Positions 44,132-54,000 of a stretch of 64,000 bases of DNA are shown here, piece by piece. The position numbers and the translations under genes are program-made. Each line of letters opens with the position of its first letter. Positions within the stretch are counted from its first letter, which is position 1. The notes under the pieces are model-generated. The model was not told the origin of the DNA and did no database searches. It saw only the letters and a program-made list of their open reading frames with translations. This DNA comes from Aquibium microcysteis (GTDB lineage Bacteria; Pseudomonadota; Alphaproteobacteria; Rhizobiales; Rhizobiaceae): the NCBI RefSeq assembly GCF_014495845.1, contig NZ_CP061080.1, positions 3,027,001-3,091,000 of the forward strand, read 5' to 3'.

Positions 44132-44644
44132 ATGAAGCAGATCAATTCCCTGGCGATCCTGTTGTCCAACGCCCTGTTCTACGTGGCGATGGCGGCGGGC
44201 GGGCTGATGATGGTGCACGTCACGATCGACGTGGCGTCGCGCACGCTGTTCAACTACCCACTGCCCGGCACCGGCGAGATCACCGCCACCTACTACATGA
44301 TCGCCGTGGCCTTTCTTCCACTGGCATGGGTCACGCTGCGCGACGAGCACGTCACCGCCGACATCTTCGTCGGCAACCTGCCGGCGGCCGCGAGGAACGT
44401 GATCGCGGTCGTCGTCGATCTCCTCGTCATCGTCTACGTCGCCGCCTTCGTGTGGCAGAGCTTTCTGTCGGCGATGGCACGCACGGATCGCGGCGAAGTC
44501 TGGGAAATCCTCGGCGGCTACCTCCCGGTCTGGCCGACGCGCTGGCTTCTGCCCGTCGCCGGCACCGCCATGGTGCTGGTGATGGTGTTCCGCCTGCTCG
44601 CCCGCCTGACCGGCCACCGCATCACGACGGGGGAAAAGCGCTGA
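44132..44644 (+). CDS. TRAP transporter small permease, DctQ family
   Basis: A 170-residue membrane protein with four helices (LSNALFYVAMAAGGLMMVHV, IAVVVDLLVIVYVAAFVW and others). The DctQ-like segment TLRDEHVTADIF is near residue 67. It overlaps the DctM start by one base. With the binding protein upstream and the large permease downstream it completes the second TRAP set in the window. Confidence 0.9.
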   Translation: MKQINSLAILLSNALFYVAMAAGGLMMVHVTIDVASRTLFNYPLPGTGEITATYYMIAVAFLPLAWVTLRDEHVTADIFVGNLPAAARNVIAVVVDLLVIVYVAAFVWQSFLSAMARTDRGEVWEILGGYLPVWPTRWLLPVAGTAMVLVMVFRLLARLTGHRITTGEKR

Positions 44645-45960
44645 TGGACGCCCTCACCTTCGGCCTCTCCACCCTCGGGATCATCCTGGCGCTGATCGCG
44701 CTCCGGGTTCCGATCGGCGTCGCGCTCGGCGTGGTGTCGGTGCTGGGCCTCGCCTATGTCCGCAATTTCGGCATCGCCTGGTCGATCCTGCGCGAGACGC
44801 CCTTCTCCTTCGCGGCGAACTGGGATCTGACGGCCATCCCGATGTTCCTGCTGATGGGGGCGATCGCCAATCATTCCGGCATCTCGACCGCGCTGTTCCG
44901 GGCGGCGCGGCTCTGGTTCAGCGCCCTGCCCGGCGGACTGGCGGTCGCGGCCAACATGGCGTCGGTCGGCTTCGCCGCAGCTTGCGGCTCCTCGCTCGCC
45001 TCGGCCGCCGCGATGGGCCGCCTCGCCATTCCCGAGATGATGAAGGCCGGATACGACAAGGCGCTGGCCACCGGCGTGATCGCGTCCGCGGGAACGCTCG
45101 CCGCCGTCATTCCGCCGTCGATCCTGCTCGTGCTCTACGGCGTCTTCGCCGAAGTCTCGATCTCGCGGCTCTTGATCGCGGGCGTGGTTCCCGGACTGCT
45201 CACCGCCGTGGCCTACACGCTGCTGATCCTGATCCGCTGCCGGCTGAACCCGCAGCTCGCGCCGAGGCTCGACGACGCCGAACTCGCCACACTCCGGTCC
45301 GAGCGGCTGCGCGCACTGGGCGAGGTCTGGCCGGTGCTGCTGCTGATTGCCGGCGTCGTCGGTGGGCTCTACGGCGGCATCGTCACGCCGACCGAGGCGG
45401 GCGCGGTGGGCGCGGCCCTCGCCCTCCTCATCGCGCTGCTGCAGGGCCGCATGACCCGCGAGGCCTTCACCGAATCGCTGCGGGAAGCCATGTCGGCGAC
45501 CGCCCAGATCTTCTTCGTCGGCATGGGCGCGGTCATGTACACGCGTCTGCTCTCGCTCACCGGCGTGTCGGGCCTGCTCACCGAGATGATGACCGGCTTC
45601 GCCGGCGATCCGCTGATGGTCATCCTGGCGATTTCCGCGATCTATCTGATCCTCGGCATGTTCCTCGATCCGCTCGGCATCATGCTGATCACCATGCCGG
45701 TGTTCCTGCCCATGATGAAGGCGCTGGGGCTCGACCTGATCTGGTTCGGCATCATCGTGGTGAAATATGTCGAGATCGGAATGATCACGCCGCCGCTCGG
45801 AATGAACGTCTTCGTCGTCAAATCCGTCGTCGGCGACCAGATTCCGATCTGGACGATCTATCGGGGCGTCGCCTGGTTCCTGGTGGCGGAGTTCTTCGTG
45901 ATGGCGCTGCTGATCGCCTATCCGCAGATCACCCTCTTCCTGCCCGATCTGATGCGCTGA
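44644..45960 (+). CDS. TRAP transporter large permease, DctM family
   Basis: The 438-residue ion-coupled TRAP permease, with about twelve helices. Family motifs are AACGSSLASAAAMGRLAIPE near residue 115 and VVKYVEIGMITPPLGMNVFV near residue 375. It forms one operon with the P450 and ferredoxin genes, so uptake and oxidation of the same compound are likely. Confidence 0.93.
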   Translation: MDALTFGLSTLGIILALIALRVPIGVALGVVSVLGLAYVRNFGIAWSILRETPFSFAANWDLTAIPMFLLMGAIANHSGISTALFRAARLWFSALPGGLAVAANMASVGFAAACGSSLASAAAMGRLAIPEMMKAGYDKALATGVIASAGTLAAVIPPSILLVLYGVFAEVSISRLLIAGVVPGLLTAVAYTLLILIRCRLNPQLAPRLDDAELATLRSERLRALGEVWPVLLLIAGVVGGLYGGIVTPTEAGAVGAALALLIALLQGRMTREAFTESLREAMSATAQIFFVGMGAVMYTRLLSLTGVSGLLTEMMTGFAGDPLMVILAISAIYLILGMFLDPLGIMLITMPVFLPMMKALGLDLIWFGIIVVKYVEIGMITPPLGMNVFVVKSVVGDQIPIWTIYRGVAWFLVAEFFVMALLIAYPQITLFLPDLMR

Positions 45961-46002
45961 CCGCTCGGCCGGACGCACCGCTCCCAACGAGGACTGATTT
46001 CC

Positions 46003-46323
46003 ATGAAGATCACCTTTGTCGCCGCCGACGGCGCCACCACGCTGGTCGAGGCGGACGAGGGCGAGAGCCTGATGCAGGCTGCCGTCTCCAGCGGCATCGA
46101 CGGCATCCTCGGCGAATGCGGCGGCTCGATGATGTGCGCGACCTGTCACTGCTACGTCGACGACGCCTGGGCCGAGAGGGTCGGGCCGCCGGTCGACGGA
46201 GAGGAAGACATGCTGGAATGCGCGACGGCAGAGCGGCGCGCCACGAGCCGGCTCTCCTGCCAGATCCGCATGCAGGCCGGGATCGACGGCATCGTCGTCC
46301 ACTTGCCGGACAGGCAGCTCTGA
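46003..46323 (+). CDS. 2Fe-2S ferredoxin, adrenodoxin type
   Basis: A 106-residue ferredoxin with the cluster-binding pattern ECGGSMMCATC (three cysteines) and a fourth in RLSCQIRM near residue 87. This is the vertebrate/P450-type spacing, as in putidaredoxin and the ferredoxins that serve CYP199A enzymes. It is the natural electron donor for the P450 four genes upstream. No ferredoxin reductase gene is present in the operon, so a reductase must be supplied from elsewhere. Confidence 0.93.
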   Translation: MKITFVAADGATTLVEADEGESLMQAAVSSGIDGILGECGGSMMCATCHCYVDDAWAERVGPPVDGEEDMLECATAERRATSRLSCQIRMQAGIDGIVVHLPDRQL

Positions 46324-46404
46324 GCCGACGGCGACCGAAACGGATCAGGGCAGAATCGAAGCCGCGATGGCGGCCCATCGCCTGGCCCGCCCTCGCCCCC
46401 CCGG

Positions 46405-47325
46405 TCAGGTGCCGTCGCGGGCCTTCCTGCGGCGCAGTCTCTCCCGGACGTATGCCTTGGGCAACCTGAGCGGATGGCGATAGAACGTCCGCAGGGCGCG
46501 GTAGGCGCGGCCCAGGCTCGTGTGCAGCGTCGTCGGCGCCACCTCGACGACGAAGGGAACCGCCAGGGACACGTCGAGCGGTGCCGTTCGGCCGGATTTC
46601 TCCCAGTGGACGATCCCGCGGACGATACGGTCCCAGGCCATCAGCAGGGCGAGTGCCGTCGACAGGTCGCCATCGGCCTCCACGTCCCGCCGCCGGGCCA
46701 GCTCCTGATGCGCGGCGGTCACGTAGGCGTCGAAATCGAAGGTGTGATCGTAGCGGTCCGTCAGCAGATAATGCGTCTGGCGCGCCACGAAATCCGCGAG
46801 GCTGGCATAATTGGCATGGTGGATGTGCAAACAGTCGGGCGGGTCGAGCCTGATCAGCCGGGCGTCGCCCCCCGCGACGCGCGGCGGGCGGTGATGGCCG
46901 GAAGACCATTCGACGGTTCCCTGCCGGAACAGCCGGATCTGGTGGTCGGGATACCACCCCGACCCGCGCATGACGTGGCCGGCGATGGTGTTGAACCGGG
47001 GAATGGCGAAGGCATCGCAGGCCCCTCCATGCGCCGCGATCAGGCGACCGATCTCCGTCTGCGCATCCGCCGAAAGGGATTCGTCGGAATCGAGCACGAG
47101 CACCCATTCCTCGCGGGCTTCGCGGAGATGTTCGTTGCGGATGGCGTCGACGTCGTCCGAGGGCGGGATCGTCACCACCCGGAATCCCGCGCCTTCCGCC
47201 AGAGCCTGGGTGCCGTCGGTGCTCGACATGTCGATCAGCACCCGGTCAACGATCCAGGCTGTCGAGGCCAGGAGCGCCGGGAGCCGGGCGGCCGCGTTGC
47301 GGGTGTGGACGATCAGCGAGATCAT
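46405..47325 (-). CDS. Family 2 glycosyltransferase (WaaE/KdtX-like)
   Basis: A 306-residue inverting GT-A glycosyltransferase. The opening MISLIVHTRNAAARLP and the DxD site WVLVLDSDESL near residue 85 are typical of the LPS-core beta-glucosyltransferase branch. A basic C-terminus (RERLRRRKARDG) suits membrane contact. The ATG at 47325 is chosen because AAGGAGG lies 6 bases upstream; the ATG at 47340 overlapping the previous stop is an alternative. It is the last of four glycosyltransferase genes. Confidence 0.82.
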   Translation of the reverse strand: MISLIVHTRNAAARLPALLASTAWIVDRVLIDMSSTDGTQALAEGAGFRVVTIPPSDDVDAIRNEHLREAREEWVLVLDSDESLSADAQTEIGRLIAAHGGACDAFAIPRFNTIAGHVMRGSGWYPDHQIRLFRQGTVEWSSGHHRPPRVAGGDARLIRLDPPDCLHIHHANYASLADFVARQTHYLLTDRYDHTFDFDAYVTAAHQELARRRDVEADGDLSTALALLMAWDRIVRGIVHWEKSGRTAPLDVSLAVPFVVEVAPTTLHTSLGRAYRALRTFYRHPLRLPKAYVRERLRRRKARDGT

Positions 47326-47336
47326 CGGCGCCTCCT

Positions 47337-48083
47337 TCATCGCCGGGCGTCCCCGTCGAGCGCGTAGCGGCCCTCCCAGCGGCGGAAGAAGATCTCCCGG
47401 CTGGGCATGTGCCGGTAGGGCAACTTGTTGGTGGTGGATTCGAAGTGGATGGAGTCCACCGCCTGGGAGCACGTCACCCCCAGGCCGCGCTGCCTGATCC
47501 TCAGGCAGAGATCGGTGTCCTCGAAGCCGAACGGATAGATTTCGTCGAAGCCGCCGAGTGCGCGGAAGGTGTCCCCCCGGACAAGCAGCGCCGCGCCGGT
47601 GACCGCCTGGAAGCTGCGCACGGCGCGGCTGACGCTCGTGGTCGGCCACCCGTGGAACTCGTGATGCGGGCCGTCGCCGTTCCCGAACAGCCGCACCCCG
47701 CAATGCTGGATGCGGTCGTCGGGATAGACCAGCCGCGCGCCGCACGCGCCGACGCGGGCGTCCGCGGCGAGCGCCATCATGTCCTTCAGCGCGAGGCGAT
47801 GCAGCAGGACGTCGTTGTTGAGAAACAGGAGGAAGGACGCCGGGCGCCAGGCGGCACCGACGTTGCAGGCGCGGGAGAAGGACGTCCGGCGATCCAGGCG
47901 CACGACGTCGAGCTGGCGGCATTCGAATTCGGAGGGCTGGTAGGGAACCGCGCTTCCATTGTCGACGACGACGACCCGAAAGGCCTCGATGCCGGCCTGC
48001 CTGATCGCTTCGTCGAGCATGGCGAGGCAGGTGCGCAGCAGGGCGTTCAGCCCGTAGGAGGGAATGACGACGGTCAGTTCCAT
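47337..48083 (-). CDS. Family 2 glycosyltransferase
   Basis: A 248-residue GT-A enzyme: TVVIPSYGLNALL at the N-terminus, the metal site FLLFLNNDVLL near residue 83 and the acceptor/base motif GGFDEIYPFGFEDTDLCLRI near residue 173. This ED motif is typical of rhamnosyltransferase-like GT2 enzymes. The start overlaps the upstream gene by 10 bases. It probably adds a sugar to a cell-surface polysaccharide or O-antigen. Confidence 0.87.
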   Translation of the reverse strand: MELTVVIPSYGLNALLRTCLAMLDEAIRQAGIEAFRVVVVDNGSAVPYQPSEFECRQLDVVRLDRRTSFSRACNVGAAWRPASFLLFLNNDVLLHRLALKDMMALAADARVGACGARLVYPDDRIQHCGVRLFGNGDGPHHEFHGWPTTSVSRAVRSFQAVTGAALLVRGDTFRALGGFDEIYPFGFEDTDLCLRIRQRGLGVTCSQAVDSIHFESTTNKLPYRHMPSREIFFRRWEGRYALDGDARR

Positions 48084-48961
48084 GACATCACCGCCCCCAG
48101 CTCCGCAGCGACCGCCTGCCTGACCAGCGCCCTGTGCCGGCTCGGCCGGTAGCCGGATGCTGCAGCCATCGCTCCGGTGCGGAGCCTGTCGCGCAGGCCT
48201 GCGCCGCCGGGTCCGCTCAGCCGCGCCAGCAGCGCCGGCATGTCGCCCGGCTGGCCGACGAGGCAGTTGTCGCCGTCGCGCAGATAGTCGCGTCCGCCCA
48301 CGACCGGCACGGACAGGACGACGCAGCCGGCCGCCATCGCCTCGAGTGCCGGAAGGCCGAACCATTCGCCCACCGACGTGGCGAGATGGAGCGCCGACCG
48401 CTTCATGACCGCGGCGGCGGCGTTCTCGTGCAGACCGTCGATGGGGACGAGGTCGAGCCAGGGATGAGCCAGCAGAGCGTCCCGCGCGATGGCGGCACCG
48501 CGACGCGGCATGAAGGAGACGGCGTCCCGGCGCTTCGGCGTGCCGTCGTAGAAGAAGCAGTCGGAAATCGCGATGCCGACGGGGATGGAGCGGCGCCCGC
48601 GCGCCGCCGCGTAATCCTGCGCCTGCTGCCAGCAGGTCAGGACCGTCACGTCCGGATCGGCCAGGATGGGGTCGATCTCGGGCGCGGTCCCCTGGCAGTG
48701 GAAGACGAGGCGCGCCGGCGTCGCCTTCAGCTCGGCATGGTCGGGCGGGAACGAGAAGATCGCGACGTCGCCGGGCTTCAGCGCGGCCAGCGCCGCGGCA
48801 CGGTCGACGACGGGGGCCGTGCTGCGGAACCATTGCGGCGCTGCCGCCTCCGGCAGGGCCATGACGGTCTTCAGGCCGGCCGCCGCGAGCGCCTCGGCGA
48901 ACTGGAAACCGACCTTGATGCCGCCGAATATCCCGGCGCCGGGCAGGAAGTAGACGTTCAT
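48074..48961 (-). CDS. Family 4-type glycosyltransferase
   Basis: A 295-residue GT-B glycosyltransferase. The retaining GT4 signature EX7E is present as EWFGLPALEAM near residue 218, within SVGEWFGLPALEAMAAGCVV. The N-terminus MNVYFLPGAGIFGGIKVG fits the donor-independent half. It overlaps its neighbours on both sides (10 and 4 bases), so the four transferases are made together. Confidence 0.85.
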   Translation of the reverse strand: MNVYFLPGAGIFGGIKVGFQFAEALAAAGLKTVMALPEAAAPQWFRSTAPVVDRAAALAALKPGDVAIFSFPPDHAELKATPARLVFHCQGTAPEIDPILADPDVTVLTCWQQAQDYAAARGRRSIPVGIAISDCFFYDGTPKRRDAVSFMPRRGAAIARDALLAHPWLDLVPIDGLHENAAAAVMKRSALHLATSVGEWFGLPALEAMAAGCVVLSVPVVGGRDYLRDGDNCLVGQPGDMPALLARLSGPGGAGLRDRLRTGAMAAASGYRPSRHRALVRQAVAAELGAVMSWN

Positions 48962-50640
48962 CCCCGCACCCGTCGCGGGAACCCGCCGAGAGGCTTGCGC
49001 AGGAAGCCCAGGAGACGGGCCGTGGCTTCGGCGAACACGGCGAAGCCACGCCCGTGATGGCGCGCGGCATAGCGGAAGCGCGCTTCGTTCATGAGCGCCG
49101 CCCGTCGCGATCCGGCGATCGCCGCTCCATGCTGGCCCAGATGGACGACGACGTGCGGCAGGCCGTTCATGGCGATGCCGCGCGCGGCGGCTGCCCGTCC
49201 CATCTCGACGTCCTCCATGTAGCAGAAATAGCTCTCGTCGAACCCGCCGAGGATCCGCAAGGCGTCCGTCGAGGTGAAGATGCACGCGCCCAGCGGCCAG
49301 TGCCAGGCGTCGTCGTCGACACGCGCCGCGGAGCGGATCCGGCGGGCATGCTTCGGCGCGCGCGTCTCGATCAGATCGGCCAGGATCTTGAGCCGGGTGT
49401 AGCCCGGCTGCAGTCCGCTCTCCGGCCTGCCCGTCCAGTCGACGAAACCGGGGACGAGCAGTTGCAGCGGCTCCTCGGCCAGCGCCGCCTCGGCCGCCTC
49501 GACCACCGGCGGGGTGACGAGGCAGTCCGGATTGAGGAAGCAGACGAACGGCGTCCGGGCGGCCTTGGCCCCGATATTGGCGGCGGCGGCGAAGCCGAGG
49601 TTCGAGCCGTTGCGCAGGACCTCCGCTCCCCGGCGACGCGCGATGACCGGGGAGGCGTCGGACGACGCATTGTCGACCACGACGAGGTCGCCATGCGGCG
49701 CGGCGGCTTCGAGGCACATGTCCAGCCAGCCGGCGGAGTTGTGGCTGACCACGACGAAGGTGGTCCGCGGCCCGCGCCCGGGCGGGCGGGGAACGGGCGG
49801 GCGGGCAACGGGCGGCGCGTCCGCCTGGCGCAGAGCGCGAAGGCGCAGGACCGTCTCGGGCACCGGTCCGTTCATGAAGTTGCTCAGATGGGCGATCAGG
49901 GCTTCGGCGCGCGGAAATCCCTCGTCCCAGTGCTCGCAGTGGTTCCACTGCCATGGCAGGCGGGCGAAGCGCGAGGGGTTCACGGCATTGGCCCAGACCT
50001 GCAGATAGTCCTGATCCGCGATCCAGTGCTCTCCATGCCGATGCTCGGCCGTCAGCCCAGCCGCCAGGGGCCGCGCCCAGTCGAGGAAGGCCTTCAGCCC
50101 GTCCCGCCGGAACAGCACCACGCCTGAATTGGCGAAGCAGAACCGGTCCGGCGGCGGCGCTTCCAGCTGCGGCGCCAGGAACGCCAGGGCATGGTCGATA
50201 TAGTGCCGGCGCAGTTCGGCGCGCCCGATCGGCGAACCGAGGATCGATGTCTGCTCGGCCATCGCGATGTCGGCGTCGCCGAGGGCCTCGGCGACCATGG
50301 CGCCGTCTGCGGACCGCGTCAGCACGGCGTCCGCGTCGAGCTGCATGAAGAACGCGGCATCGCTGACGTCGAGACAGTCCGCCAGCGCTTCGAACTTGGC
50401 CAAAAAGTTCGTCGGCCTGAACGACACCGCAGGCGCGCGACGAGTCAGAAGGTGCAGTCGACCGTGCGGCGCGAAGAGAGGCGCCGTTACGGCGTCGCAG
50501 GTCAGGAAGACGTCGAAAACGGTGTGCTGCAGGACGGAGGCGACGGCCTCGCGCGCGGCCAGCCCGTAGCCGATCTGCCCGAGAGCCAGGATGGAGACCG
50601 CAACCTTGCGTTCGCTTGCGCAACCATCACTCGCAGCCAT
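48958..50640 (-). CDS. Two-domain glycosyltransferase
   Basis: A 560-residue protein that joins two transferase domains. The N-terminal part, to about residue 270, has a DxD-like site (FMQLDADAVLTRS) and looks like a nucleotide-sugar transferase of the GT8/GT-A type. A Pro/Arg-rich linker (VARPPVPRPPGRGPR) follows. The C-terminal part is a rhamnosyltransferase-like GT2 domain (TFVVVSHNSAGWL, CFLNPDCLVTP, GFDESYFCYMEDVEMGRAA). It is the first gene of the glycosyltransferase operon and diverges from the CHAT gene. Confidence 0.8.
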   Translation of the reverse strand: MAASDGCASERKVAVSILALGQIGYGLAAREAVASVLQHTVFDVFLTCDAVTAPLFAPHGRLHLLTRRAPAVSFRPTNFLAKFEALADCLDVSDAAFFMQLDADAVLTRSADGAMVAEALGDADIAMAEQTSILGSPIGRAELRRHYIDHALAFLAPQLEAPPPDRFCFANSGVVLFRRDGLKAFLDWARPLAAGLTAEHRHGEHWIADQDYLQVWANAVNPSRFARLPWQWNHCEHWDEGFPRAEALIAHLSNFMNGPVPETVLRLRALRQADAPPVARPPVPRPPGRGPRTTFVVVSHNSAGWLDMCLEAAAPHGDLVVVDNASSDASPVIARRRGAEVLRNGSNLGFAAAANIGAKAARTPFVCFLNPDCLVTPPVVEAAEAALAEEPLQLLVPGFVDWTGRPESGLQPGYTRLKILADLIETRAPKHARRIRSAARVDDDAWHWPLGACIFTSTDALRILGGFDESYFCYMEDVEMGRAAAARGIAMNGLPHVVVHLGQHGAAIAGSRRAALMNEARFRYAARHHGRGFAVFAEATARLLGFLRKPLGGFPRRVRG

Positions 50641-51023
50641 CTAGTCGACTAATCCTGAACGTCGGTTGCACGAGCCGCGTTGCTAGCATGAAAGCTTTTC
50701 ACCTGCACGGATCCGGCCCATTTCCGGATCACACCACGGTGCTGCACGCCCCTTGGTGAAACAGACGCGAACGAGGCCCGCCTCCGCCCCTCTCCGGCCC
50801 TCTGCGCCCGGCGCACCTTGAAGCCGCCATGCGCACTCTGCGGGGCTCTGGACGCAATCTGGGGAAGAGCTCCCGGAGAAATTTTGGGAAAAGCTTCCCG
50901 AGAGAAGCACCACCCCGGCAGGTTCCTGTCACCGCTGTCCCGGAACCACCACGACGATTTGACGTCGCGGACATGAGCGGCAAGAATGGACTGGCTCGAC
51001 CCCTCAACCGAGATCGGACGGCT
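50641..51023. promoter_or_regulatory. Divergent control region between glycosyltransferases and CHAT gene
   Basis: No gene is supported here. Three dyads are visible. GATCCGG-N7-CCGGATC lies at 50710-50730. Two related near-palindromes, GGGAAGAGCTCCC (50862-50874) and GGGAAAAGCTTCCC (50886-50899), lie 24 bases apart and each is followed by GAGAA. They are candidate regulator sites for one or both divergent operons. Confidence 0.45.
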
Positions 51024-54000
51024 ATGCAGAACTTTGTCTCGGCCGTGGTGACCAGGCTGCTGCCGATACTGGCTCTTCTCGTCGGCACAGGCGCAGCGCA
51101 AGCCGTGGAACTGACGCGCAACGGCGTCGCCTACCAGGTCAGCGTCACCCTTCCCGAGGGCGCAAGCTTCACCCATTCGGGCATCGATCGCCAGTTTGCG
51201 ATACAAGGCGTCCGCGGCAATCTGCGCCTGATCCAGGACCGCCACGACGAATGTGCGAGCCTCCTTGCCGAGCGGATCGAGAACAAGGCTGCCGAGGGTT
51301 TCCTGAAGCGTTCGGACGAGGCCAGTTCCCCGACCGAATGCAGCGTGACGCTGACGGACGAGGTGCTTGGGCTTTCCGTTTCGTCTGCCTATCTGCGGAT
51401 CGACACGTGCGACTGCTTCGCAGCCATCCACTTCACCTATTCCGCCGACCGGGCGCAGAGCTATCGCGACATCGCCCGCCCGATCCTGGCCTCGCTGCGC
51501 GCCAACAACCGGAAGGCCGTGCCGGCGGCGGACGGCATCGGACAACTGCTGGGCAGCCTCGACCGGCTGACCTGCGAGGGCCTGCCGCGTCAGCGCGACG
51601 AGGCCGGCCCGATGCTCATCCTGCTGTCGGCCTACACCGGCGAGACCGTCCGCAGCCTCGGAAGCGCGGCAGGCTTCGCCGATCTCGCCGACGACATCCT
51701 GGAGAATTACGGCCTCTCCGATCTCGATGCAGACCGGCGCGATGCGATCATGAACGGCATCATCGCCGCGCATCCCACGGTCGTTCGCGCGGTCGCGCAG
51801 GATGTCGACCGGTATGGCGACCAGCTCTGCCTGGTGCTGGCGGACCCCGAGCAGAACTCGATTCACACGCTCGTCGAGCGCCAGCAGGATTTCCGCTCGA
51901 CCTATCATCCGCTCTACCTGCGGGCGCAGGAGCTGCTGTATCTCCACGGCTGCACAGACCCTGACCATGACGGCGCCTTCGGCCCGATGACGACCGCCGC
52001 GTGGAGCGCGCTGGCACAGGCGACGGGTCTGCCCGCTCCCGAAGGTCGACCGACGCCGGGCGATGTCGTCGCCGCCGCGAAACGGCCGATGGCCGCCGGC
52101 GCCTGCGACAGCGACGCCTTCGACGGCGCCGAGACGATCATCGCGCTCGACTTCCTGGATCAGAACGATTCGGGTTGGCTGCAGTCGCTGACGCCCGAAC
52201 GTGTGGAACTGTTCGACCGTCTCGGCCGCGCTCCGGACTGGACGCGTTTCGGCGAGCGGCTGGCGGAATCGGTGTTCACTTCCTACGGGCTGACGCCGGC
52301 CAGGAAGCGGGCGATGCTCGCGGACATCTATGCGGACGGGATCGGCGTCTCACGATCGGACGCCGCGGCACTGCATTGGCGGCGTCTGGCCGCCGACAGT
52401 CCCGAACCGTATCAGCTCTACCAGGCCGCCCGGAGCAACCCGCGTCTCGCAGTGACGGCCGCGCGCGCCGCGATCGAAGCCGAAGCACAGCGCGACCGCG
52501 AGTTCGGCAATGAGAATGGCGAAATCTACCGGCACGCTGCCGGCCCCCTCGCCATCGATGGTCGAACCTCCGTCAGCGTCGCCGAACTCGCCGATCTCGC
52601 CCGCCTCGCGGAACTGGCACAGGACGATCCGGAGGCGGCCCGCCTTCTCCTGGAGGAGGGATCGGTCCACCTGGCGATCAAGCTGGCCGACCGGCTGCTC
52701 GAAGGTGCGACACCAAGCGGGCGCGACCCTGAACTCGCGGCGCGCTTCCTTGCGGCGGCGGCGGATCGGGGCGACAGCTTCGCCACCTCCCGCCTGGCCT
52801 TCCTGCACCGCCATGGCCTGGGGGTGGCGCAGGACCTCGAGCTCGCCCGAAGGATGGCGGAACGTGCCGCCGAAGCAGGCGAGCCCTTCGCCGCCTATCA
52901 ACTGGCCACGATCCTCGACGTCGAAGGCGCGGACGTCCGTCGCACCATCGCGCTCTACGGCCAGGCGCTGGCGCCGCTCAACGAGGGCGGGATGCCGAAT
53001 GACGACATCCGCAGCCTCGTGGTGAACCGGATCGTCGCGTCGAGCGGCGCGCTGGCCAGTCCGCTGGGGCGGACACTGCTGGACGAGCAGGTCGCCGACG
53101 ACCCGTTTCTGGCCCGGGCACTGGCAGACGCCTTTCTCTGCACGGAGTGCGGCGGTCCCGTGGATGTGGCGGCGGCGGCGACCTGGCTTCGACGCGCGGC
53201 TGAGGACGACGATGACGCCGCTTATCTGCTAGCCACTCTTCTTCGCGCGCGCCCGTCCCTCGAAAGCAAACCAGGCGAAGCGGCCGAGAAGCTCGCTGCC
53301 AACGTGACGCCTGCCGAAAACGGGAGCGGTGCGCTGTTCGGATACGACACGCATCTCGCATCCTACCTCACCCTGGCAATGGACAGGGCGGACCCGGCCA
53401 GCTTCGCGTCCGACATGGCCGAGGTCCTCGACGCCATTTGTGGTGAAGCCAACGGCAGATGTGAGGAGGCAGCCGGTCTGTTCGCCTCGGGGCGGCTGGA
53501 CGTGCGCCTCATCGCGCAGGGCATCGAACGGCTCGAACGGCTCGGGTCGCCGAGCCTGATCGACATCCGCGCCGCCTATGGCGACTTCGAGGGCGCCCTT
53601 GCGCTTGCCCGGCAGGCCGCAGACGACGGCACCCTCAACGTCGTCGTTGGCGACGCCCTGGACGGCGTATCGGCGGAGCGCGACCCGACGCTACGGCGCC
53701 TGTTCGTCCAGCGTTCGGGCGGTGCGCTGAAATCGCTGCCGCCGGCGCTCGAACCCTTCCTGCGCATCCTGGCCCGGAATGGCGACGAGAAGGCCGAGGC
53801 CTATCTCGACATGATGTTCGAACTGCCGCAGGAGCCGGCGCCGGTACGGCGAGACACGGCCCGGGCGGCGCAGACCTACGAGACGGTGGCAGCGCGCGGC
53901 GGCCTGAGCCGCGCCCTGGTCAACGCGGCACGGGAGTACTCCCTGGCGCTGACGGCAGACGGCGCGGCGGAGCCTGCACTGAGGCTCGAGCTCGCTGCCC

